A DNA stretch of 64,000 nucleotides from contig JAIXQF010000004.1 in the NCBI GenBank assembly GCA_027484085.1, positions 898,162-962,161 on the forward strand. The letters are read 5' to 3'. Positions 34,361 through 42,142 of the stretch are shown in pieces. Each line of letters starts with the position of its first letter. The stretch's first letter is position 1. Source of the DNA: Actinomycetales bacterium (GTDB taxonomy: Bacteria; Actinomycetota; Actinomycetes; S36-B12; UBA5976). The notes beneath the pieces are model-generated. The model worked only from the letters and a program-made list of their open reading frames with translations. It made no database searches and had not been told where the DNA came from. A program made the translations under genes and the position numbers.

Positions 34361-34434
34361 GCCCTGGTACTCCAACTGGCAGAGAGCGCGGTCTCAAACA
34401 CCGTTCAGTGTGGGTTCGAATCCCACTCAGGGCA
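34361..34434 (+). tRNA. tRNA with leucine anticodon CAA, class I variable loop
   Basis: A cloverleaf folds by eye: acceptor GCCCTGG/TCAGGGC (one G-T), a D-arm with CTC/GAG and the GG pair in AACTGGCAG, an anticodon stem GCGGT/ACCGT with loop CTCAAAC (anticodon CAA, reads UUG Leu), variable loop TCAGT, a T-arm GTGGG-TTCGAAT-CCCAC, and discriminator A. CCA is not encoded. Bacterial tRNA-Leu normally has a long class II variable arm; this one has only five bases there. It stands alone between the divergent phosphatidyltransferase gene and the nusB 3' end. Confidence 0.85.
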
Positions 34435-34484
34435 CCCAAGGATTTCTAACTCTAGATTTATACAAATGTTTAATCAGGTGTAGA

Positions 34485-34883
34485 TCAAAGCGCTCTAAGC
34501 GAATCTCTGATAGTCGCAACCTGGCCAAGCAGGCCATTAATGAACTTTCCTGATTCCGGAGTACTCAGAGTCCCAGCAATCTCAACTGCCTCTGAAACAG
34601 CAACGCCGCTATCGACTTCAGGCTTCCACATCAACTCAGCAACACCGACCCGAACGATTGCCCGATCCACAGCTGGCATGCGATCGAGTGGCCAAGCTTG
34701 CGAGTAAGTGGAGATGACTTCATCGATTCGATCAATGTTCTGCTCCACTAACGCAGCTAACTCAACGGCGTAATCATTTACGTCTGGATTTCGCTCAAAC
34801 ACATCAGGAGCTTTAACTCCGCGTTGTTCAGCCTCAAACAGAGACTCAACAGCGCGTTGCCGGGCTTTGGTTCTAGTGCGCAC
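34485..34883 (-). CDS. nusB: Transcription antitermination factor NusB
   Basis: All-helical RNA-binding factor, 132 aa, that with NusE forms the boxA-binding part of the rRNA antitermination complex. KARQRAVESLFEAEQRG at the N-terminus and MPAVDRAIVRVGVAELMW in the middle are family signatures, and SGKFINGLLGQVA closes the domain. It starts with GTG directly after the efp stop codon, so the two are cotranscribed as in other bacteria. Confidence 0.94.
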   Translation of the reverse strand: MRTRTKARQRAVESLFEAEQRGVKAPDVFERNPDVNDYAVELAALVEQNIDRIDEVISTYSQAWPLDRMPAVDRAIVRVGVAELMWKPEVDSGVAVSEAVEIAGTLSTPESGKFINGLLGQVATIRDSLRAL

Positions 34884-35444
34884 TTAGTTGACTCGACCTA
34901 AATAAGAACCATCTCTGGTGTCAACCTTCACTTTGGTATTTGACTCAATGAAGAGAGGTACTTTAATTTCAGCACCAGTCTCTAGAGTGGCTGGCTTACT
35001 TCCTGCGCTGGAGCGATCACCTTGCAGACCTGGTTCCGTGTAGGTGATCATCAACTCCACGCTTGCTGGTAGTTCAAGATAAATTGGCAAATCATTATGA
35101 ATTGCCACAACACCTTCTTGATTCTCCAGCATGTACTTAGCACCATCGCCAACAATGGCATCAGAGAGCGTGTATTGCTCGAAAGTTTGCAGATCCATAA
35201 ATATCCAGCCATCGCCATCTTTGTAGAGATACTGCATGTTGCGCTTATCGACTTCGGCGGTCTCTACTGCGACACCCGCGTTGAAAGTCTTATCAACTAC
35301 TTTTCCAGACAAAATGTTCTTTAGCTTTGTACGAACAAAAGCCGGACCTTTACCTGGCTTCACATGCTGAAACTCAACAACTGTCCAAAGCTGTCCATCA
35401 ATATTTAGGACTAGTCCATTCTTAAGGTCATTCGTTGAGGCCAC
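34884..35444 (-). CDS. efp: Elongation factor P
   Basis: Three-domain tRNA mimic of 186 aa that rescues ribosomes stalled at polyproline. The first KOW-like domain carries [20 protein letters not shown] with the tip lysine that is modified in some bacteria. [11 protein letters not shown] and the C-terminal domain ending [12 protein letters not shown] are typical. It starts with GTG, with AGGAG five bases upstream. It sits between pepQ and nusB in the conserved aro-pepQ-efp-nusB order. Confidence 0.96.
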   Translation of the reverse strand: MASTNDLKNGLVLNIDGQLWTVVEFQHVKPGKGPAFVRTKLKNILSGKVVDKTFNAGVAVETAEVDKRNMQYLYKDGDGWIFMDLQTFEQYTLSDAIVGDGAKYMLENQEGVVAIHNDLPIYLELPASVELMITYTEPGLQGDRSSAGSKPATLETGAEIKVPLFIESNTKVKVDTRDGSYLGRVN

Positions 35445-35464
35445 GTGCTCTCCTAGATCGATGT

Positions 35465-36514
35465 TTAAAGTTCTATTAATTCGTAGGGTAAGTTCGTCAA
35501 GTTTTCGTACCCCTGCGAACCAACCACAATCGTATCCTCGACTCTCACGCCACCTTTACTTTGCAAATAGGCGCCAGGTTCGATAGTCACAACAGTGTTA
35601 GTTGCAATCTTAGCGTCTCCAGTTCTGCCAAAAAACGGTTCCTCGTGGATTTCGAGTCCTACGCCATGTCCAAGTCCGTGCGTGAAGTACTTCTCGTATC
35701 CACTATCGCTAAGTGAGCGCCTAACTTCGTCCTCAACGGCTTTGTATTGAATGCCTTCATGAATCAAATCACGACCGGCCGCCTGAGCTCTTGAGACTGC
35801 ACTATGCAGATCTATTTGCCACTGGGCAGGTTTGCCCACAATCAGAGTTCGTGTGCAATCCGAATGATAGCCATCAACCTTTGCGCCAAAATCAATTTTG
35901 AGAAGGTCGCCATTTGAAATCTCTCGATCAGTCGGTTCGTGATGTGGAGTGGCGCTATTCGGACCAGAAGCAACAATCGTTTCAAAAGCAACCTCATCAG
36001 CACCCAGCTCTCGCATCCGAATCTCGAGTGAATTACGAATCGATTTTTCAGTCTGTCCAGGTTTGATAGTTTTCACGGTATCTTGGAAGGCATTCGTTGC
36101 AATCTCTGCTGCCGCCCTGATCAAGGCAACCTCAGAATCATCTTTGGTAACTCTGAGAGTCTCAACAAGTCCAATGTTCGTAGTGAATTTATGTTCGAAC
36201 GTCGTGACTAGAGTCTGGAAAGCACCAACTGAGAGGTGCGCTCCCTCTACAACCACTTCCGACTTCTTTGTACTTCGCAAGAGTAATTCTGGAAAGTTTC
36301 TGCCAATTACAGTCTCCAAATCTGGAACTTGCTTTCGTGCCTGAATCTCGTACCTTGAATCCGTTGCCAAGGTCGCATCGACATCTGAAACCATCAAGGC
36401 TGCATTAGAGCCTGTGAAGCCAGTCAAATAGCGGATGTTTGTCAGATTGGTGATGTAGACAATCTGACCAGCTTCAATTGAGTCTTGTAGCCGGTTTATC
36501 CGATGCAGGGTCAC
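35465..36514 (-). CDS. pepQ: M24-family Xaa-Pro peptidase (PepQ-like)
   Basis: Creatinase-fold metallopeptidase of 349 aa, probably a prolidase or Xaa-Pro aminopeptidase. Metal ligands: Asp pair in [19 protein letters not shown], His in [14 protein letters not shown], Glu in TIEPGAYL and Glu in GVRVEDTIV. The N-terminal domain has [15 protein letters not shown]. It overlaps aroQ by 4 nt and lies 20 bp before efp; the functional link to polyproline relief by EF-P is suggestive only. A paralogue is at 21603-22700. Confidence 0.9.
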   Translation of the reverse strand: MTLHRINRLQDSIEAGQIVYITNLTNIRYLTGFTGSNAALMVSDVDATLATDSRYEIQARKQVPDLETVIGRNFPELLLRSTKKSEVVVEGAHLSVGAFQTLVTTFEHKFTTNIGLVETLRVTKDDSEVALIRAAAEIATNAFQDTVKTIKPGQTEKSIRNSLEIRMRELGADEVAFETIVASGPNSATPHHEPTDREISNGDLLKIDFGAKVDGYHSDCTRTLIVGKPAQWQIDLHSAVSRAQAAGRDLIHEGIQYKAVEDEVRRSLSDSGYEKYFTHGLGHGVGLEIHEEPFFGRTGDAKIATNTVVTIEPGAYLQSKGGVRVEDTIVVGSQGYENLTNLPYELIEL

Positions 36515-36939
36515 AGCTTGGCTAAAGCAGACAAGGCAAGAACGTAAGAGTTGGCCCCAAATCCGCTAATAGTTCCCTTGGCGATTCCAGAAATCAATGA
36601 AGTATGCCGAAACTCTTCCCGAGCTATTGGATTACTTATGTGAACCTCAATTAGCGGCGCAGAAAGCATGGCAGCCGCATCGCGAATTGCAACCGAATAG
36701 TGAGTAAATGCAGCTGGATTCATAATGACTGGCAGGTCAGATTTAGTTGCCTCATGTAACCAACCAATAAGTGTCGATTCATCATTTGTCTGCCGAAAGT
36801 CCGCTTCGAATCCTAAAGCAACTGCAGTTTCCTGGCACAGCTTCTCGATGTCTGAAAGTGTCAAACTTCCGTAGAGCTCTGGCTCACGTGTTCCGAGTTG
36901 ATCTAGATTTGGGCCATTGAGAATCATTACTTTACGCAT
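36511..36939 (-). CDS. aroQ: Type II 3-dehydroquinate dehydratase
   Basis: Dodecameric enzyme of the shikimate pathway that converts 3-dehydroquinate to 3-dehydroshikimate. At 142 aa it is the small type II form. The N-terminal ILNGPNLDQLGTREPELYG contains the catalytic tyrosine and arginine region, and IMNPAAFTHYSVAIRDA and EVHISNPIAREEFRHTS complete the active site. It overlaps aroB by 8 nt and pepQ by 4 nt. Confidence 0.95.
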   Translation of the reverse strand: MRKVMILNGPNLDQLGTREPELYGSLTLSDIEKLCQETAVALGFEADFRQTNDESTLIGWLHEATKSDLPVIMNPAAFTHYSVAIRDAAAMLSAPLIEVHISNPIAREEFRHTSLISGIAKGTISGFGANSYVLALSALAKL

Positions 36940-38020
36940 GTGAATCAGCCTGCCCTAGTTTGCTATGAGCAGCAATTAGCAACGCCGAATCAGGACCCTC
37001 AAGAATTGCTGGTTTGCCAATCTCTTCAAGAATTATGAATCTAAGTTTGGATCCGCGGCTCTTTTTGTCAATCCGCATAGCATCGTGCAATTGCTCGAAT
37101 GTCGCGCGATTGTAGGTCACAGGCAGACCCACACCTGCCAGGATATTCTCGTGACGATCAACCGCAGCCTGATCCAAGCGACCTGCAAGCATAGATAGAT
37201 TTGCCACAAACATCATTCCAACGCTAACTGCATTGCCATGACGCCAAGTGTAATTTTCAATCCTCTCTACCGCATGACCGAACGTATGACCGTAGTTCAG
37301 AATCTCTCGACCTGCAGAGGTTCCAAGCGTTTCTCGCAAGTCACCACTAACTACGTCAGCTTTGACTTGAATTGCTCGCGAAATTATTTCTTCGGTACTA
37401 ACCCAAGTTGGACTCTGCGCACTTGTTAAGTCAGATTCAATCAGATTTAAGATGTTCTCATCTCTGATAAAGCCGCACTTGATAACCTCTGCTAAACCTC
37501 CGATGTAATCATCGCGGGTTTGGGTTTGAAGAAAATCGGTATCGCAAATAACTGCAACTGGTGAATGGATTGCACCAACTAGATTCTTGCCATCGTTTGT
37601 ATTGATGCCAGTTTTACCACCAACTGCGGCATCAACCATGGCGAGCAAAGTTGTCGGCACATGAATTACTCTGATGCCACGCAGCCATGTTGCGGCAACA
37701 AATCCCGCCAAATCAGTGGTTGCACCTCCGCCCAAGGAGATCACCACATCGTTTCGAGTAAAGCCCGATTTACCAAGAGCAGTCCAGCAGAACTCCAGAA
37801 CCGAAGTCGTCTTTGCGCTCTCGGCGTCTGGAACTTCGATCAAAATCGTTTCAGTCTCAGGGAAACGTGCCCGTAACTCAGCTGCCTTAGCACCTAGAGA
37901 GTTCGGATGAATTATCGCAATTCGAGAAGCGCCCGCAACATAATTTGCGATATCGCCAACTATGCCGCGTCCGACACTGACTTGATATTGATGTTCGGCA
38001 TTAACTTGAATTGATTTCAT
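36932..38020 (-). CDS. aroB: 3-dehydroquinate synthase
   Basis: NAD- and metal-dependent cyclase that turns DAHP into 3-dehydroquinate, second step of the shikimate pathway; 362 aa. Motifs include the NAD-binding VISLGGGATTDLAGFVAATW, VPTTLLAMVDAAVGGKTGIN, and metal ligands in GGLAEVIKCG, LNYGHTFGHAVE and WRHGNAVSVGM. It overlaps aroK by 4 nt upstream and aroQ by 8 nt downstream in a compact aroCKBQ run. Confidence 0.96.
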   Translation of the reverse strand: MKSIQVNAEHQYQVSVGRGIVGDIANYVAGASRIAIIHPNSLGAKAAELRARFPETETILIEVPDAESAKTTSVLEFCWTALGKSGFTRNDVVISLGGGATTDLAGFVAATWLRGIRVIHVPTTLLAMVDAAVGGKTGINTNDGKNLVGAIHSPVAVICDTDFLQTQTRDDYIGGLAEVIKCGFIRDENILNLIESDLTSAQSPTWVSTEEIISRAIQVKADVVSGDLRETLGTSAGREILNYGHTFGHAVERIENYTWRHGNAVSVGMMFVANLSMLAGRLDQAAVDRHENILAGVGLPVTYNRATFEQLHDAMRIDKKSRGSKLRFIILEEIGKPAILEGPDSALLIAAHSKLGQADSHA

Positions 38021-38529
38021 AAGGCACCGACTTTTTTCAGTTCGGACACAATCTCTGTCACAACTTCTGATGGGGTTAACTTTGATGTGTCAACGCCAAC
38101 GTCAGCGACTTCCTTGTACAGCGGTTCCCGAGCTGCCATCAAGTCAGCAAGCTGTCCACGAACATTTCCAAGCAATAGTGGTCGGTTTCGGTTCATTCCA
38201 ACTCGATCAACAGCCTGGGCAAGTCCGGCTACTAGCCATACAGCAGTTGCTTTCTTTACGTTGCTTCTCGTTTCTTCGTTACCTAGTGATCCGCCACCGA
38301 GTGCAACAACTGAATCAGCAGAGTCGAGCAGATCAGCTATTACATCATGCTCTATTTGTCGAAATGCCGGCTCACCATCTTGCGTAAAGATGTCTGAAAC
38401 GGACTTTCCAGCTCTAGCCTCGATAACTTGATCGCTGTCAAAAAACTGGAACTTCAATTCCTTTGCCAACAACTTCCCCACAGTTGACTTCCCTGCACCA
38501 GGTACGCCAACTAAAACAATAGTTGCCAT
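38017..38529 (-). CDS. aroK: Shikimate kinase
   Basis: P-loop kinase of 170 aa that phosphorylates shikimate. Walker A is GVPGAGKSTVGKLLA, the shikimate-binding segment is FFDSDQVIEARAG, and VVALGGGSLGNEETRS carries the GGG loop; RNRPLLLG is the lid. It lies 2 bp after aroC and overlaps aroB by 4 nt. No fusion to aroB is seen. Confidence 0.95.
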   Translation of the reverse strand: MATIVLVGVPGAGKSTVGKLLAKELKFQFFDSDQVIEARAGKSVSDIFTQDGEPAFRQIEHDVIADLLDSADSVVALGGGSLGNEETRSNVKKATAVWLVAGLAQAVDRVGMNRNRPLLLGNVRGQLADLMAAREPLYKEVADVGVDTSKLTPSEVVTEIVSELKKVGAL

Positions 38530-38531
38530 TA

Positions 38532-39707
38532 CTAGATCCTAAGATTCGATTTAAAGGCCTCGATGTTTCGCGCTGTTTCGGTAATGTGATCGCCACCGAA
38601 TTTGTCTAGCAACGCTTCGGCCAATACAAGTGCAACCATGGCTTCGGCTACGACTCCAGCCGCAGGTACTGCGCAAGCATCGCTGCGCTGCGAGATAGCA
38701 GTTGCTGGCTCTCCTGTGGTTACATCAATCGTTGACAGAGCGCGCGGCACAGTCGAGATCGGCTTCATTGCCGCTCTTACCCGAATCGGTTCGCCAGTGC
38801 TGATTCCGCCTTCAGTGCCGCCACTGCGAGATGTCTGGCGGAGTACTTCACCATCTTCAAGATAGATCTCATCGTGAGCAACGGAACCTCGTCGGCGTGA
38901 AGTTTCAAAACCATCCCCAACTTCCACGCCCTTGATTGCCTGAATTCCCATCAAAGCGGCGGCTAGCTTGCCGTCCAACCTTCGATCCCAGTGCACGTGT
39001 GAGCCAAGCCCCACCGGAACACCATGCGCAACCACTTCAACTACGCCGCCCAGTGTGTCTCCATCTGATTGAGCAGCCGTAATCTCGGCTTGCATGGCAG
39101 CGCTCGCAGTTGCCGAAAAGCATCTAACTGGATCTTGATCAATGGCTTCCAGGTCAGAGTAGGTAGGAATTTCATCAGTGTCTGTTGAAACTGAACCAAC
39201 GCTAACGACGTGACTTAGAACGGTGATTCCAGCGGCCTGCGACAAAAACTTCTTCGCGACTTCACCAAGTGCAACTCGCGCTGCAGTTTCGCGAGCGCTA
39301 GCGCGCTCCAGAATGGGACGGGCATCAGAATGTGAATATTTCTGCATGCCAGCCAAGTCTGCATGTCCCGGTCTTGGTCGAGTTAACGGAGCGTTGCGAG
39401 CAATGCTTTCTAGATCTTCCGCAGGCACGGGGTCAACTGACATGACATCTTGCCACTTTGGCCACTCAGAGTTGGCTACTGTGATGGCGACTGGTCCGCC
39501 TTGGGTACTGCCATGACGAATCCCACCTGTAACGGTGACTGCATCCTGCTCAAACTTCATTCGGGCGCCGCGACCGAAACCTAGTCTCCGTCTGGCTAGG
39601 GCTGCTTCTATATCTGAGGTTTGAACTTCAATACCGGCTGGTAGGCCGTCAATTATTGCCGTTAGCGCAGGACCATGTGATTCTCCAGCGGTCAACCAGC
39701 GCAACAT
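38532..39707 (-). CDS. aroC: Chorismate synthase
   Basis: Reduced-FMN-dependent lyase of 391 aa that forms chorismate from EPSP. The start [24 protein letters not shown], the central [30 protein letters not shown] and the late [19 protein letters not shown] are the three classic signature regions. It is separated from aroE by 45 bp and from aroK by 2 bp. The gene for EPSP synthase (aroA) is not in the window. Confidence 0.97.
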   Translation of the reverse strand: MLRWLTAGESHGPALTAIIDGLPAGIEVQTSDIEAALARRRLGFGRGARMKFEQDAVTVTGGIRHGSTQGGPVAITVANSEWPKWQDVMSVDPVPAEDLESIARNAPLTRPRPGHADLAGMQKYSHSDARPILERASARETAARVALGEVAKKFLSQAAGITVLSHVVSVGSVSTDTDEIPTYSDLEAIDQDPVRCFSATASAAMQAEITAAQSDGDTLGGVVEVVAHGVPVGLGSHVHWDRRLDGKLAAALMGIQAIKGVEVGDGFETSRRRGSVAHDEIYLEDGEVLRQTSRSGGTEGGISTGEPIRVRAAMKPISTVPRALSTIDVTTGEPATAISQRSDACAVPAAGVVAEAMVALVLAEALLDKFGGDHITETARNIEAFKSNLRI

Positions 39708-39752
39708 GCTCCTAGTCTTTCACCTTTTCGCCCATAACACCGAATTGAAGGG

Positions 39753-40568
39753 TTAAATCGTCGATAGTCCTCGGGACAAGAGTTCTGAGTTAAGGGCTTC
39801 CCGCATTTGCGGAATGGGGGCAGGTTCGCCTGTCATTAGGAGTACTTGCTGACCAGCTTGATGAAGCAGCATGCTTAACCCCGAAACTATCGATCCACCC
39901 GTCACTGCCCAAGATGCCGCGAGTTGAGTTGGCCATGGGTTGTAAACCACATCTAGCAACAGTCCGGAAGGTGAAAATACTTCGCGGGCCACCTCGTCAA
40001 GCACACCGACAGGAGTGGTATTCACAACGACATCTGCCGACATCCAATCTGAATCTTCAAGGTCAGCACGTACAAGCTCAACGCTAATTGCATTTGCAAG
40101 CTCAATCATCTTGTCAACGTCAGTCTGATTGCGCGCAACACAGTTAACACGAGCCGCCCCAAGCTGAGCTAAAGCTATCAAAGCAGATCTCGCAGTGGCA
40201 CCTGAACCAAATATCACGCCAGTAGAAATGATCTCTGAATTGAATTCTTTGACAGCATCAACTATTCCAATGACGTCAGTGTTGAAAGCTTGAATACCTT
40301 CCCTGAACACCAATGTGTTTATGGATCCTGACAACTTGGCAACTTCATCCACCGAATCAGCAAACTCGAAGGCAACTTCCTTCAGTGGCATAGTGAGTGA
40401 AACGCCGAGCCAGTCAGAATCATGTTCTGCCAGAAAAACTCCAAGTTCCTCTTTAGAAACCTCAATGGCCGAGTACTCGTGCGACAAGCCCAGTGTGCTG
40501 TATGCAGCGTTATGCAGAACGGGCGAGAGTGAATGCGAAATAGGTTTACCTAAAACTGCAGCCTTCAT
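39753..40568 (-). CDS. aroE: Shikimate dehydrogenase
   Basis: NADPH-dependent reductase converting 3-dehydroshikimate to shikimate. The substrate-binding N-terminus AAVLGKPISHSLSPVLHNAAY, VSLTMPLKEVAFEFAD with the catalytic lysine, FGSGATARSALIALAQLG (Rossmann loop) and VNTTPVGVL are present. The start is the ATG at 40568, whose A is the last base of the mltG stop (TAATG); the ORF track adds three codons. 271 aa is normal. Confidence 0.93.
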   Translation of the reverse strand: MKAAVLGKPISHSLSPVLHNAAYSTLGLSHEYSAIEVSKEELGVFLAEHDSDWLGVSLTMPLKEVAFEFADSVDEVAKLSGSINTLVFREGIQAFNTDVIGIVDAVKEFNSEIISTGVIFGSGATARSALIALAQLGAARVNCVARNQTDVDKMIELANAISVELVRADLEDSDWMSADVVVNTTPVGVLDEVAREVFSPSGLLLDVVYNPWPTQLAASWAVTGGSIVSGLSMLLHQAGQQVLLMTGEPAPIPQMREALNSELLSRGLSTI

Positions 40569-41680
40569 TAGTAGCACACACTCGGATTCGCGTCGCAGAA
40601 TGCTAAAAGTTCATCCTTAAATTTTAGAAACTCACTGTAGGAAGCTGTGAACTTCGTTTCAGTTGTCAACAAATCTGTGGTTATAAAGTAAAGCCAATCT
40701 CCGGACTCTGGATTTAGCGCCGCCTCGAGCGCGGCCCCACCTGGGTTGTTGATAGGAGTTGGTGTCAATCCATCGTTCAAGTACACGTTGTAATTACTTG
40801 GGGTATTAAGCAGTTCAGTTGTGAGAAGCACATCCGTTCGACCCAGACCGTAATTAACAGCAGAGTCGAACTGCAGGCGCATCGGCTCCGCAAGCCGGTT
40901 GTAAACGACGCGAGCAACTTTTGCGAAATCTCTAGGTTGTCCTTCGCCTTCCAGTAGAGACGCAACTGTGACGATTTCGTATGTCGTCCTACCCATCTGA
41001 GCAGCACGCGCCTCAAGATCTAGTTTTTTAGCTTCAGCATTAAACCGCATAAGCATTGTGTTAACTATCTCGTCGGCGCTTGCACCAGGCGCAAACTCGT
41101 ACGTTGCTGGAAATAGAAAACCCTCTGGGTTTCCATTTGCGTAATCAGGTAAACCCAACTCGCTCGCTTTAGAGATCGAGGCTTCAAAGTCAGAAAATGG
41201 AATACCCGTCTGTGCCGCCAGTGTCTCAAGGATCCAGGTGACGCGCTTTCCTTCTGGGATGACAATCTTTGTCACAACACGATTAGCTGGATCTAGCAGC
41301 GCCAAAATCGCACTTGAGCTTTTCATCTGCAAGAGTAAGTTGTAGGCGCCGGGCGCAATCAGCGCACTATCAGGATTGTCGTTGGCAGCAGCAATGAATC
41401 CATCCACGGACTTCACAACGCCAAGTGCTTTGAGGTTGTTCCCAATCTTTGCGAGCGTGTCCCCAGGTTCAATTACAACTTGTACAGATCCAGAACCGGG
41501 CCCAGGGAACTCAGGAGCGCCCGAAAGTTGCCCAAGTAGCTTTGTCCCCAATAAACCAACAACGGTCAATGCAGCTAAAACAAATAGCAGATTTCTGACG
41601 ACGGAACTTTTTCTAGGGCGACGCCGCTGGAGCTTAGGTTCGGGTAACGAGGGATTGCTGAATAGATCTACGTTGCTCAT
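40568..41680 (-). CDS. mltG: Endolytic murein transglycosylase MltG
   Basis: Membrane-anchored lytic transglycosylase that cuts nascent peptidoglycan strands and sets glycan length. A cytoplasmic basic tail is followed by one helix (NLLFVLAALTVVGLLGTKLLG), a LysM-like segment (VVIEPGDTLAKIGNNLKALGVV) and the YceG domain with the catalytic Glu in VASLLEGEGQPRDFAKVARV and MRLQFDSAVNYGLGR. 370 aa. It sits between ruvX and aroE, the usual actinobacterial order. Confidence 0.93.
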   Translation of the reverse strand: MSNVDLFSNPSLPEPKLQRRRPRKSSVVRNLLFVLAALTVVGLLGTKLLGQLSGAPEFPGPGSGSVQVVIEPGDTLAKIGNNLKALGVVKSVDGFIAAANDNPDSALIAPGAYNLLLQMKSSSAILALLDPANRVVTKIVIPEGKRVTWILETLAAQTGIPFSDFEASISKASELGLPDYANGNPEGFLFPATYEFAPGASADEIVNTMLMRFNAEAKKLDLEARAAQMGRTTYEIVTVASLLEGEGQPRDFAKVARVVYNRLAEPMRLQFDSAVNYGLGRTDVLLTTELLNTPSNYNVYLNDGLTPTPINNPGGAALEAALNPESGDWLYFITTDLLTTETKFTASYSEFLKFKDELLAFCDANPSVCY

Positions 41681-42139
41681 CTACCCCATCACTTCCTCTC
41701 CCACAAAACCATCCGAGTGGCGCTCCGCGTCTAACGCATGTTCCAGAATTACCACGGCTGCCGCCTGATCTATTGCATCACGGCTTTGCTTAGTGTTACG
41801 GCCAGCCTCGCGCAATCCGCGTTGTGCGCTTACCGTGCTCAGTCTCTCATCGATGAGCCGAACAATAGTTGAACTATCGACGAGCAGGCTAGATAGATTC
41901 CTTGCAAAATCAATGGCGAGATTGGTGCTAGAAGTATCGTTTCCGCTCAGACTCACAGGTTTGCCTATGTAGACACAAACAGCATCGTGTTCTGATACCA
42001 AGTCCGCAACCTGTTGCAGCGCCGATGGACCAGCGGCAACATTAGTCAATGGTGTTGCTAGCAACCCCTCTGCATCGCACTTAGCAACCCCAATTCGAAC
42101 GGTGCCAACGTCAAGCGAAATCCGGACGCCTAGTTTCAT
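41681..42139 (-). CDS. ruvX: Putative Holliday-junction resolvase / pre-16S rRNA nuclease RuvX (YqgF)
   Basis: RNase H-fold nuclease of 152 aa. SLDVGTVRIGVAKCDAEGLLATP at the start gives the first catalytic Asp, and VRLIDERLSTVSAQRGLREAG and RDAIDQAAAVVILEHAL give the remaining acidic site. E. coli YqgF processes 16S rRNA 5' ends; a junction-resolving role has been reported in mycobacteria. It lies 3 bp after alaS and directly abuts mltG. Confidence 0.92.
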   Translation of the reverse strand: MKLGVRISLDVGTVRIGVAKCDAEGLLATPLTNVAAGPSALQQVADLVSEHDAVCVYIGKPVSLSGNDTSSTNLAIDFARNLSSLLVDSSTIVRLIDERLSTVSAQRGLREAGRNTKQSRDAIDQAAAVVILEHALDAERHSDGFVGEEVMG

Positions 42140-42142
42140 GCA

